This document shows positions 9,239 through 17,127 of a stretch of DNA of 23,620 nucleotides, piece after piece (within the stretch, counting starts at the first letter, position 1; the number at the start of each line of letters is the position of its first letter). The notes beneath the pieces are model-generated. The model worked only from the letters and a program-made list of their open reading frames with translations. It made no database searches and was not told where the DNA came from. Both the position numbers and the translations under genes were made by a program. The stretch spans positions 1-23,620 of the forward strand of contig JAEEOD010000026.1 of assembly GCA_016284115.1 (NCBI GenBank). The letters are read 5' to 3'. The stretch comes from Bacteroidaceae bacterium. GTDB lineage: Bacteria > Bacteroidota > Bacteroidia > Bacteroidales > Bacteroidaceae.

Positions 9239-11860
9239 ATGTTGACAGCTAATGAGATAAGAGACGCTTTTACAGGCTTCTTCGAGAGCAAAGGTCATCA
9301 CAAAGTGCCTTCGGCTCCCATGGTAATCAAGGATGACCCTACGCTGATGTTTACCAACGCAGGCATGAACCAATTTAAGGATATTATCCTAGGCAACCGT
9401 CCTGCACAATGGACGCGTGTTACTGACTCACAGAAGTGCTTGCGCGTAAGTGGTAAACACAACGACTTAGAGGAAGTTGGTCATGACACCTACCATCACA
9501 CCATGTTTGAGATGTTGGGCAACTGGTCATTTGGCGATTATTTCAAGAAAGAGGCTATCAGTTGGGCATGGGAGTTCTTGGTGGATGTATTGAAACTCAA
9601 TCCTGAAGACCTGTATGCCACTGTTTTTGAAGGTTCACCCGAAGAAGGCTTGGAGCGCGACAATGAAGCTGCTGATTATTGGGAACAATTCTTGCCCAAG
9701 AGCCACATTATCAATGGCAACAAGCACGACAATTTTTGGGAAATGGGCGATACAGGTCCTTGCGGTCCTTGCTCTGAGATTCACCTCGACTCTCGTTCTG
9801 CAGCTGAGAAAGCTGTCGTGCCTGGCTATGAATTGGTGAACAAAGACCACCCCCAAGTAATTGAGATCTGGAACTTAGTGTTCATGCAATATAACCGCAA
9901 GGCCGACCAAAGCCTGGAACCTCTGCCAGCCAAGGTAATTGATACTGGTATGGGATTTGAACGTTTAGTGCGCTCTTTGCAGGGCAAACAATCTAACTAC
10001 GACACCGATATCTTCCAGCCTATCATTAAAGAGATTGGTCGTTTGTCTGGTCATGAGTATGGTAAAGATGAGAAGGTGGATATTGCCATGCGTGTAGTGG
10101 CAGACCACTTGCGTACCATTGCCTTCTCTATTGCTGACGGTCAGCTTCCGAGCAATGCCAAGGCAGGTTATGTAATTCGCCGTATCTTGCGTCGTGCCAT
10201 CCGCTATGCTTATACTTTCTTAGGTCAGAAAGAGGCGTTTATCTATAAGCTGCTACCTATACTAATTCGTGAGATGGGTGCTACCTATCCAGAGTTGGAG
10301 GCTCAGCGTGAACTCATTGCTAAAGTAATGAAGGAAGAAGAAGATTCTTTCCTGCGTACTTTGGATAATGGCATCAATCTGCTGAACAAGGCAATGGACG
10401 AGGTAAAAGCACAAAACAAGACCGAATTGGATGGTGTGCAGGCATTTACTTTGTTTGACACCTACGGTTTCCCACTCGACCTTACAGAGCTGATTTGCCG
10501 TGAGAACGGACTGACGGTTGATGAGAAGCAGTTTGGCGAAGAGATGGAGAAGCAGAAAGCCCGTGCCCGCAATGCTGCTGCTGTTGAGACAGGTGACTGG
10601 ATAACGCTTCGCGAGGGAGAAACAGAGTTCGTGGGCTATGACTATAGCGAATACGAATGTCACATCCTTCGCTACCGCAAGATAACTCAGAAAAAACAGA
10701 CTTTCTATCAGATTGTACTTGACTATACTCCGTTCTATGGAGAGATGGGTGGCCAAGTTGGCGAATGTGGTGTAATTTGCAGCGAGTTCGAGACCATCGA
10801 TATAGTGGATGCCAAGCATGAGAACGGTATGACCGTACACATTGCCAACAAACTGCCAGAGCATCCTGAAGCCAACTTCATGGCATGCGTTGATTTGGAG
10901 AAACGTGCTGCCAGTGCCGCTAACCACTCTGCTACTCACCTGCTGGATGCAGCCTTGCGCCAAGTATTGGGTACCCATGTTGAGCAGAAAGGTTCATTCG
11001 TTTCACCTGAGACCCTGCGCTTCGACTTCTCTCACTTCCAGAAAGTGACAGATGAAGAGTTGCGTCAGGTAGAACGTATTGTCAATGAAAAGATACGTGC
11101 CAATATTCCATTACAGGAGCATCGCGACACCCCATTGGAAGAAGCCAAGAAAATGGGTGCTATCGCTCTGTTTGGTGAGAAATATGGTGACAAGGTTCGC
11201 GTGGTGCAATTTGCTGAAAGTGTTGAGTTCTGCGGTGGTATCCATGTGAAGTCAACAGGTCATATCGGTATGTTCAAGATTGTGAGCGAGAGCAGCGTAG
11301 CAGCTGGCGTGCGTCGTATTGAGGCCATCACAGGCAAGAAACTTGAAGATATGCTGTACACGATGGAAGATACCATCAAGGACATTCGTGCATTATTCAA
11401 CAATGCTCCAGACCTGATGGGTACAGTACAGAAGTATATCAATGAGCACGACAGCATGAAAAAGGAAATTGAAAAGTTCCAAGCTCAGGCTGTTGAGAAT
11501 ATGAAGAACCAGTTAGTTGCCCATGCAGAAAACCTTAATGGAGTTAAGTTAGTAAAAGCAGTCCTTCCTATCCCTGCCAATGCTGCTAAAGACCTGGTAT
11601 TCAAGGTACGAGAGACCATTCCAGAAAACTTATTCTGTGTTATCGGTACTGTAGAAAATGGTCGTCCACTCATCAGTGTAATGATTAGCGAAAACCTGGT
11701 AAAAAGCCATGAGCTGAATGCAGGTACTTTGGTACGTGAGGCTGGTAAACTGATTCAAGGTGGTGGAGGTGGACAGCCACACTATGCAACCGCAGGTGGC
11801 AAGAATGCTGATGGCCTGCATGCTGCTGTTGAAAAAGTGATTGAGTTGGCAGCATTATAA
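9239..11860 (+). CDS. alaS: Alanine--tRNA ligase
   Basis: AlaRS charges tRNA-Ala and edits mischarged Ser/Gly. The 873 residues show the class II catalytic core at the N terminus ([28 protein letters not shown], and the [13 protein letters not shown] motif), a tRNA-recognition region, and an editing domain. The four zinc ligands of the editing site are H563 and H567 in HSATH, then C665 and H669 in CGGIH. The C-Ala domain ends with a glycine run [14 protein letters not shown] typical of the family. Length and all key residues are normal. It has its own promoter and is followed by the 337-bp repeat-rich region. Confidence 0.98.
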   Translation: MLTANEIRDAFTGFFESKGHHKVPSAPMVIKDDPTLMFTNAGMNQFKDIILGNRPAQWTRVTDSQKCLRVSGKHNDLEEVGHDTYHHTMFEMLGNWSFGDYFKKEAISWAWEFLVDVLKLNPEDLYATVFEGSPEEGLERDNEAADYWEQFLPKSHIINGNKHDNFWEMGDTGPCGPCSEIHLDSRSAAEKAVVPGYELVNKDHPQVIEIWNLVFMQYNRKADQSLEPLPAKVIDTGMGFERLVRSLQGKQSNYDTDIFQPIIKEIGRLSGHEYGKDEKVDIAMRVVADHLRTIAFSIADGQLPSNAKAGYVIRRILRRAIRYAYTFLGQKEAFIYKLLPILIREMGATYPELEAQRELIAKVMKEEEDSFLRTLDNGINLLNKAMDEVKAQNKTELDGVQAFTLFDTYGFPLDLTELICRENGLTVDEKQFGEEMEKQKARARNAAAVETGDWITLREGETEFVGYDYSEYECHILRYRKITQKKQTFYQIVLDYTPFYGEMGGQVGECGVICSEFETIDIVDAKHENGMTVHIANKLPEHPEANFMACVDLEKRAASAANHSATHLLDAALRQVLGTHVEQKGSFVSPETLRFDFSHFQKVTDEELRQVERIVNEKIRANIPLQEHRDTPLEEAKKMGAIALFGEKYGDKVRVVQFAESVEFCGGIHVKSTGHIGMFKIVSESSVAAGVRRIEAITGKKLEDMLYTMEDTIKDIRALFNNAPDLMGTVQKYINEHDSMKKEIEKFQAQAVENMKNQLVAHAENLNGVKLVKAVLPIPANAAKDLVFKVRETIPENLFCVIGTVENGRPLISVMISENLVKSHELNAGTLVREAGKLIQGGGGGQPHYATAGGKNADGLHAAVEKVIELAAL

Positions 11861-11879
11861 CTCATCTGATTTACAAAAC

Positions 11880-11905
11880 AACGTCATCCATAAACAGGCG
11901 TTTTT
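11880..11905 (+). terminator. Weak candidate terminator after alaS
   Basis: AACGTC (11880-11885) can pair with GGCGTT (11897-11902), with one G-U pair and an 11-base loop, running into TTTTT (11901-11905). It lies 20 bp after the alaS stop. The stem is short, so the stronger hairpin cluster at 11907-11965 may be what ends or protects the transcript. Confidence 0.35.
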
Positions 11906-11906
11906 A

Positions 11907-11965
11907 TCTACTACGGGAGGGCGGTCTTTCTACTACGGGAGGACCGTCCTCCTTCCCGTAGTAGA
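11907..11965. repeat. Direct-plus-inverted repeat forming two alternative hairpins
   Basis: TCTACTACGGGAGG occurs twice in direct orientation (from 11907 and from 11929), and its start recurs inverted as TCCCGTAGTAGA (11954-11965). Two folds exclude each other. In one, copy 2 pairs locally with the inverted copy (12 bp). In the other, copy 1 pairs with the inverted copy while GGCGGTC-type bases after copy 1 (11918-11926) pair with GACCGTCC (11942-11950), with a 4-base bulge. No T-run follows, so it is not a standard intrinsic terminator. It lies 46 bp after the alaS stop, in the gap between convergent genes. Role unknown; it could be a REP-like element or an mRNA 3' end structure. Confidence 0.75.
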
Positions 11966-12072
11966 CGGAAATCATTCTTTGGTTGTTAAAATAATCCCGA
12001 CGAGTTACCGCAATATTTGCTATTACTATGACAAAAGCTTACTATCACCAAAGGGAATGTTTACTACCAGTT

Positions 12073-12186
12073 GTCGCAGTATCTCCCATGGGTCGTCGCA
12101 GTATCTCCCATAGGGGTATAGGAGATACTGGAACGAATGATAACAAATACTGGAACAAGTGATAGCAGATACTGCGATAACCCATG
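12073..12186. repeat. Inverted array of 22-bp repeat units (2 + 3)
   Basis: Two direct units begin GTCGCAGTATCTCCCAT (12073-12094 and 12095-12116; first 17 bases identical). After a 4-bp TATA spacer come three contiguous 22-bp units in the opposite sense, each carrying ATACTG at the same offset (12121-12142, 12143-12164, 12165-12186). Phase is exact: CAGTAT starts at 12077 and 12099, and ATACTG starts at 12125, 12147 and 12169. At the centre CAGTATCTCC (12099-12108) pairs perfectly with GGAGATACTG (12121-12130), with a further ATA/TAT pair inside the loop. It ends 11 bp before the helicase stop codon. No gene is visible in it; 22 bp is not a multiple of three. The rest of the gap (11966-12072) holds nothing I recognise. 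Confidence 0.85.
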
Positions 12187-12197
12187 GCAATGCCTCC

Positions 12198-13619
12198 TTA
12201 TAAAATCAGTTGTTCCTTGGGGTAATTCACCAAATAGAGAGTGCCTGTAGCACGCGTGAAGGCTGTGTATAACCATTGAAAATAATCGGGCGTAAATGAT
12301 TCTTCTGGCATGTAGCCCTGATCAAGAAATACGTTCTTCCACTGACCGCCTTGCGCTTTATGACAGGTAACTGCATAAGCATACTTGACTTGTAAGGCGT
12401 TGTAATAAGCATCTTCTTTCAATTTCTTCAGGCGTTCACGTTTCTGGGTAATATCAGCATAATCCTCCAATACCTCGTTAAACAAGTGTTCGTTCTCTTC
12501 TTTTGTCAAAGCAGGTGCTTCGCTATGCAAGGTATCTAATAGCACAGTAGCCTCCACTTCCATATCGGCATAGTCAGGCAACACCAAAGATACATCAGCA
12601 AATCGGAAACCATATAGTTGTCTTTCGTTACGAACCCTACGAACTACTGCCATCTCGCCGTTGGCGATGAAATCGGTCTGTGGATTGTTTTGCAACCAAT
12701 AATAATTGTTTTTTGACACCATCAGACGGTCGCCCCCCTCCAACTCTGACTCTCGCCATAGTATCTGCGAACGAATGCCGTTATTATATATGTTAGCTCG
12801 CTTATTGGAGCGGCAAACTACAATAGTCTCGTCGTCACCATCACATTGGTAGCATTCTTCAAGTTGGGCTATCAACTCATTACCAGGCAATACCTGAATA
12901 TCAGCAAAGCCAGTTATTTTTATCTTTGGCAAAGCGAAGGAGTCGCCAGAGGCTATCAACTGCCTTAATACGGTAGCATTCCATAAGATACCGGACTTCT
13001 GTCCTTGGCGTACTACTTGCGTAAGTGTCTCTTCGAAAACCTGAAGTCCATAACCTCGCAAAGCATCGGCATACAAGGCAGGACTCAAATCCTCTCCTAC
13101 GGGTGGCAACTGTGCCGTGTCACCCATCAGCATGAGGCGACAACCCTCACCACTATATACAAAATTGATTAAGTCATCTAATAGACATCCAGAGCCAAAA
13201 GCAGACCCTGTGAGACCTTGGTTTGATATCATTGAAGCCTCATCAACAATGAAGAGGGTATGCTTAGAGAAGTTTTCACTGAGCGAAAAGTTACCCATAT
13301 CGGCAGCTACCGTCTGTTGACGGTATATCTTTTTATGGATGGTATAAGCTGGATGACCCGCATAGGATGCAAACACCTTGGCAGCTCTTCCCGTTGGCGC
13401 CAACAATACGCATTTCTGCTGAAGCTGGTCGAGTGTCCTAACCAATGCACTGAACAGGGACGTCTTGCCAGTACCTGCATACCCCTTTAAAAGGAATACA
13501 GTCTCGTTTTGGGGCAAAAACAAAAAATCTGACAAACTTTTTAGCACTTTTTCCTGCTCAAGTGTTGGTTGATAAGGAAAATTTTCCTTAATTTGCTGCA
13601 CCAAATGATTTTTTATCAT
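12198..13619 (-). CDS. RecD/Pif1-like superfamily 1B DNA helicase
   Basis: An ATP-dependent DNA helicase or translocase of the RecD2/Pif1 branch, probably acting in repair or recombination. The 473-residue protein has Walker A GYAGTGKTS (K52), the APTGRAAK motif, Walker B IVDEASMIS (near 127-135), GDTAQLPPVGEDLSPAL, a region with an SNKRAN motif, and the C-terminal UvrD_C_2 part with VTCHKAQGGQWKNVFLDQG and the final YTAFTRA. It lacks the long N-terminal helix-hairpin-helix region of RecD2 and there are no recB or recC genes nearby, so it is a stand-alone short form common in Bacteroidetes. It converges on alaS across the repeat region and is divergent from the gene at 13714. Confidence 0.9.
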   Translation of the reverse strand: MIKNHLVQQIKENFPYQPTLEQEKVLKSLSDFLFLPQNETVFLLKGYAGTGKTSLFSALVRTLDQLQQKCVLLAPTGRAAKVFASYAGHPAYTIHKKIYRQQTVAADMGNFSLSENFSKHTLFIVDEASMISNQGLTGSAFGSGCLLDDLINFVYSGEGCRLMLMGDTAQLPPVGEDLSPALYADALRGYGLQVFEETLTQVVRQGQKSGILWNATVLRQLIASGDSFALPKIKITGFADIQVLPGNELIAQLEECYQCDGDDETIVVCRSNKRANIYNNGIRSQILWRESELEGGDRLMVSKNNYYWLQNNPQTDFIANGEMAVVRRVRNERQLYGFRFADVSLVLPDYADMEVEATVLLDTLHSEAPALTKEENEHLFNEVLEDYADITQKRERLKKLKEDAYYNALQVKYAYAVTCHKAQGGQWKNVFLDQGYMPEESFTPDYFQWLYTAFTRATGTLYLVNYPKEQLIL

Positions 13620-13649
13620 CTTTTATGAATAAAAATTGTTTGCAATGCG

Positions 13650-13657
13650 CAAAATTA
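13650..13657 (-). promoter_or_regulatory. -7 element of the RecD-like helicase gene
   Basis: On the minus strand TAATTTTG matches TAnnTTTG exactly, 30 bp upstream of the helicase ATG. No good -33 element is seen. It is the mirror image of the plus-strand element at 13671-13678. Confidence 0.6.
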
Positions 13658-13670
13658 AAATAATTTCTTG

Positions 13671-13678
13671 TAATTTTG
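13671..13678 (+). promoter_or_regulatory. -7 element of the 13714 operon
   Basis: TAATTTTG matches TAnnTTTG exactly and lies 35 bp before the ATG at 13714. It also argues against the longer reading frame that opens at 13636, since that would place the promoter inside the coding region. Confidence 0.6.
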
Positions 13679-13713
13679 CAGAAAGGAAAATAATAACTAA
13701 AAAAAATAATAAC

Positions 13714-14400
13714 ATGAAGACAGTATTAAACATTGTTCTGGCTGCCATCGCATTACTATTAGTTTACATCTGCTATGAGAGTGTGCAGGGGCCTGTCAGA
13801 TTCGAAAATGAGAAAAACATTAGAGACAAAGCCGTTCAGGCTCGTTTGCTGGACATCCGTAAAGCGCAAGCTGAGTATAGCAATACGCACGATCGTCAGT
13901 ATACAAACAACTTTGACTCTTTGATTTATTTCGTAAAGAACCAGAAGCTCCCTCTCGTGTTCAAGAAGGGTGTATTGAGTGATGCACAGCTTGAAAACGG
14001 TCTGACAGAAGCTAAGGCAATGGCTATCATCAATAAGGCTAAGAAGACTGGTAAGTATGATGAAGTTAAGAAGAATGGATTGGAAAACTTCTCACGTGAC
14101 ACTACTTGGGTAGCTGTTATCGATACCATCTTCCCTAAGGGCTTCAATGCAGACTCTCTGCGTTATGTTCCTTTTGGCAATGGCATACAATTCGAGATGG
14201 ATACCCTGACACAGGTTGCTCGTTCAGGTGCTCCTATCTGTCTTTTGGAAGTGAAGACTCCTTATGAGGCATATCTTGGCGACCTCGACAAGCAGGAAAT
14301 CATCAACCTGAAAGACCAGCAGCAACAGCTGAACAAGTATTGCGGTCTGAAGATTGGTGACCTAGAGACTGCAAACAACAATGCAGGTAACTGGGAGTAA
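13714..14400 (+). CDS. Anchored protein of unknown function, conserved-looking, pseudopilin-like N-terminal half
   Basis: I do not recognise a named family. From the ATG at 13714 the protein has 228 residues: a short MKT start, one hydrophobic segment (about 4-22), then a soluble domain predicted to face the periplasm or outside. After the anchor comes a basic helix with AQ, Y and H residues and then YTNNFDSLIYFVKN, which loosely resembles the layout of type II/IV pseudopilins. No prepilin peptidase site is evident and no secretion genes are nearby. The frame is open 26 codons upstream but those are lysine/isoleucine-rich and include the promoter. The DUF3822 gene starts inside its last 20 bp, so the two are translationally close. 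Confidence 0.75.
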   Translation: MKTVLNIVLAAIALLLVYICYESVQGPVRFENEKNIRDKAVQARLLDIRKAQAEYSNTHDRQYTNNFDSLIYFVKNQKLPLVFKKGVLSDAQLENGLTEAKAMAIINKAKKTGKYDEVKKNGLENFSRDTTWVAVIDTIFPKGFNADSLRYVPFGNGIQFEMDTLTQVARSGAPICLLEVKTPYEAYLGDLDKQEIINLKDQQQQLNKYCGLKIGDLETANNNAGNWE

Positions 14401-15151
14401 TTCTAATCAGTACATATTATCCATCCGCCTTTCAGCGGATGGATTTTATTTTGCCCTCCTTAACCCTAAAGCTAAGGAGAAGAGTGATTCGTCCACCTAT
14501 TATGTATATAAGGTAGACGAGTCACTTTCTTTTACAGCCAACCTCAAGCATGCCTTAGACGAACTTGAATGGTTGAGTTACAAGTACAAGGCAGTTCATA
14601 TCGTCATCGCCACACGGCGCTTTACCCTTCTGCCTTTGGATTTCTTTGAGGACGAACATGCAGAAGCTATCTTCAATCACAATTTCCAGCACATTGACAA
14701 CGAAGTAGTTGAGTATAACATTCTACAAAAGAACAACACTGTAGTATTATTCGGCATTGACAAAGCTTTGTTGACACTTCTATTCACCCAGTTCCCAGGA
14801 GCACAAGTGAAGGCACAAGCAACCTCGCTAATTGAGTACATTACAGAACTAAACTACCACGTGGACAAGCAACAAATGCTATGCCTCATCGCAAAGGACA
14901 GTGTTTCCATTGCTGCCATGGAACGCCATAATCTACTACTTTGTAACAATTTCAACTGCCACAATATTGGCGATCGCTTATATTACATATTAGGTTGCTG
15001 GAAACAGATAGGCATGAACCAACTTTCTGCTGAACTACTGTTAGCAGATGGCATTTCAGCAACTGAGAATTTGCAACAGGAACTGGCACGTTATATCAGC
15101 AATATCACCACTATCACCCCATCATTTGATTTAGAGTCTGCACTATCATGA
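14381..15151 (+). CDS. DUF3822-family protein
   Basis: Function unknown. The 256-residue protein fits DUF3822, a Bacteroidetes family: N-terminal YILSIRLSADGFYFALLNP, a central HIVIATRRFTLLPLDFF segment, and a C-terminal region rich in LLLCNNFNC-type strands. The repeated beta-hairpins followed by helices recall the actin/ASKHA fold, as in PilM-like proteins, but that is inference from pattern only. The ATG at 14381 lies within the previous gene (20-bp overlap in another frame); no later ATG is close. Its end overlaps rsmD by ATGA (15148-15151), which strongly suggests coupled translation. The fixed link to rsmD is the main clue to function. Confidence 0.82.
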   Translation: MQVTGSNSNQYILSIRLSADGFYFALLNPKAKEKSDSSTYYVYKVDESLSFTANLKHALDELEWLSYKYKAVHIVIATRRFTLLPLDFFEDEHAEAIFNHNFQHIDNEVVEYNILQKNNTVVLFGIDKALLTLLFTQFPGAQVKAQATSLIEYITELNYHVDKQQMLCLIAKDSVSIAAMERHNLLLCNNFNCHNIGDRLYYILGCWKQIGMNQLSAELLLADGISATENLQQELARYISNITTITPSFDLESALS

Positions 15152-15714
15152 GAATTGTGAGCGGCATATACAAAGGCAGACGATTTGACGTACCGCATTC
15201 TTTCAAAGCACGTCCTACCACTGATTTTGCAAAAGAGAACCTGTTCAATGTATTGAGTAACCTCATCGATTTTGAAGATCAGGTACAAGCACTTGACCTA
15301 TTCGCAGGTACTGGCAGCATCAGTCTAGAATTCGTGTCTAGAGGATGTGAACATGTATTAAGTGTTGAGAAAGACCGTTGCCATTATGCCTTTATTTGTA
15401 AGGTGCTGAAAGAACTAGGTGATACCTCTTGCCAACCCTTGAAGGCAGATGTGTTCAAGTTTATCAGTCATTGTCACCAACAATTTGACATAATCTTTGC
15501 CGATCCGCCATATGCATTACCCAACTTAGCCACTCTGCCCGACCTTATTATAGAAAATCAGTTATTGAAAGAGAACGGAATCTTTATTCTGGAACATGGC
15601 AAGGATTACAAATTTGAGCAACATCCCTACTTCATGCAGCATCGCTGTTACGGGGCAGTTAATTTTACCTTCTTCCAGCCTACCGTCAAAGCAACGGCGA
15701 CATCAGTCGGATAA
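15148..15714 (+). CDS. rsmD: 16S rRNA (guanine(966)-N(2))-methyltransferase
   Basis: RsmD methylates the 2-amino group of G966 (E. coli numbering) in 16S rRNA within the assembled small subunit, using SAM. The 188 residues are normal length. It starts MRIVSGIYKGRRF, has the family's RPTTDFAKENLFN segment, the SAM-binding LDLFAGTGSISLE (residues 49-61), the acidic VEKD, and the catalytic DPPY at D119-Y122. It is the last gene of a three-gene operon, starting in an ATGA overlap with the DUF3822 gene. The coding ends of rsmD and the cardiolipin synthase gene overlap tail to tail by 29 bp (15686-15714), leaving no room for a terminator outside genes. Confidence 0.95.
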   Translation: MRIVSGIYKGRRFDVPHSFKARPTTDFAKENLFNVLSNLIDFEDQVQALDLFAGTGSISLEFVSRGCEHVLSVEKDRCHYAFICKVLKELGDTSCQPLKADVFKFISHCHQQFDIIFADPPYALPNLATLPDLIIENQLLKENGIFILEHGKDYKFEQHPYFMQHRCYGAVNFTFFQPTVKATATSVG

Positions 15715-17125
15715 AACTTTCCAGAATCTTTTGCCTGCGGGGACGTTTCTCCCATTGTTTCAGCGTCACTTGCTTACAATCACGTTGGTCTAATAAGAAA
15801 ATCTCACGTGCTGCCATCGCTACCTGCTCATCATAAATAAAAGCATTGGCCTCAAAATTATGTTCAAAGCTGCGAAAATCCATATTAGTAGATCCTATAG
15901 TAGTGATATTGTCGTCGCTTACCATTAACTTGGAGTGAAGGAAACCTTTCTGGTAGAAATACACCTTCACACCAAACTTCAGCACATCCGCCACATAGGA
16001 TCGGGAGCCCCAATGAGCCATTATAGTATCAGTTTTTTCGGGCAACATCAGTCGTATATCTACCCCAGCCATAGCTGCTGTTTGTAAGGCATTGAGCATA
16101 GCCTCTGTAGGTAAGAAATAAGGGGTCTGAATATAAAAGTATTTCTTGGCATTACTTATGGCTTTAATAAGTCCCATCACGATTTCCTGTCCTGGTTGTA
16201 TGGGGGAACTCGTAACAACCTGTATGAGGGACGAACCCATATCAGCTACCACTGGGAAATAGTGAGCAGATGTCAGTAAGGTACCATCAGTAAAATACCA
16301 ATCAAGAAGGAAAGCCGTTTGCAAGCCGTGCACCGCTTTACCTTTTATCATCATATGGGTATCTCTCCAAATGCCCCAGGAAACACCATTCACATAACGG
16401 TCAGCTATGTTCATACCTCCTATAAAACCTGTATGTCCATCAATGACCACCAATTTACGATGATTACGATAGTTAGCCTTATTGGTAAATAAAGGAAACC
16501 TTACCTTCAGGAAACTTCTTACTTCAATGCCAGCCTCCATCATAACATTGAAAAAGGCTTTCGGGGTCTGCCAAGTCCCCACATCATCGTATATCACACG
16601 TACTGCCACGCCCTCACGTGCTTTAGCTATCAAAGCATCACGTACCTGATGCCCTATCTCATCATCTGCAAAGATATAAGATTGCAGGTGAATATGGTCT
16701 TTGGCCTGTTTCAACTCTCTTAATAGGGTACCTATCCACGAAGATCCAGTAGTAAAAATTTCTGTTTGGTTATTAGCATAGGGAAAGGCATGGTTGGAGT
16801 GTTGGAACAAAGATATCAATCCTTCATAATCAGTAGGCACGTCGTTGTCTATTTGAGAGAGGTACTCTGTCTCTGGGCGTTTTAACAGTTTGCTATAGCT
16901 GTGACGACTAATAATCTGGTCACGCCTATGTGTTCTGCCAAAGAAGAAGTAGAACACCAACCCTATGACAGGTAAGAAGACCAGCACCAATACCCAAGCG
17001 ATGGTCTTCACAGGGTTGCGGTTTTCCAGCACCACCACCCAGATGGTGCTGACAATCACCGCTAAGTATATCAGATAAACTGACCACGAAGCAATTAATC
17101 TAACAATTTCATTCCATTCAATCAT
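15686..17125 (-). CDS. cls: Cardiolipin synthase, phospholipase D superfamily
   Basis: The enzyme is predicted to make cardiolipin by phosphatidyl transfer at the inner membrane. The 479-residue protein has two N-terminal hydrophobic segments (about 10-30 and 38-58, second one followed by FFFGR), then two phospholipase D HKD motifs: HRKLVVID starting at H222, followed by GFIGGMNI, and HSKLMVSDD starting at H397, followed by GSTNMDFRSFEHNFE. This is the bacterial ClsA layout. Its ATG at 17125 is 2 bp after the stop of the outer-membrane protein gene, so the two are one transcription unit. Exact product could be cardiolipin or a related phospholipid. Confidence 0.94.
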   Translation of the reverse strand: MIEWNEIVRLIASWSVYLIYLAVIVSTIWVVVLENRNPVKTIAWVLVLVFLPVIGLVFYFFFGRTHRRDQIISRHSYSKLLKRPETEYLSQIDNDVPTDYEGLISLFQHSNHAFPYANNQTEIFTTGSSWIGTLLRELKQAKDHIHLQSYIFADDEIGHQVRDALIAKAREGVAVRVIYDDVGTWQTPKAFFNVMMEAGIEVRSFLKVRFPLFTNKANYRNHRKLVVIDGHTGFIGGMNIADRYVNGVSWGIWRDTHMMIKGKAVHGLQTAFLLDWYFTDGTLLTSAHYFPVVADMGSSLIQVVTSSPIQPGQEIVMGLIKAISNAKKYFYIQTPYFLPTEAMLNALQTAAMAGVDIRLMLPEKTDTIMAHWGSRSYVADVLKFGVKVYFYQKGFLHSKLMVSDDNITTIGSTNMDFRSFEHNFEANAFIYDEQVAMAAREIFLLDQRDCKQVTLKQWEKRPRRQKILESFIRLMSPLL

Positions 17126-17127
17126 TA

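Noticed and set aside
10262..10978. Long minus-strand open frame of 238 codons opposite alaS
   Set aside because: alaS is complete and well conserved in the other direction; the antisense frame is leucine/cysteine-rich noise with no motif.
11841..12113. A 90-codon plus-strand frame running from the end of alaS into the repeat region
   Set aside because: It is made of hairpin repeats and overlaps the alaS end; there is no promoter or conserved-looking protein pattern.
12073..12186. CRISPR-like array
   Set aside because: Units are contiguous 22-bp repeats without unique spacers, they switch orientation, and no cas gene is near.
13636..13713. N-terminal extension of the 13714 protein
   Set aside because: It spans the promoter element at 13671-13678 and has a run of lysine/asparagine codons before a normal membrane-anchor start.
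14856..14871. parS-like site around CCACGTGGA inside the DUF3822 gene
   Set aside because: Only the central palindrome fits; the outer bases of the usual TGTT...AACA arms do not match, so I do not call a parS.
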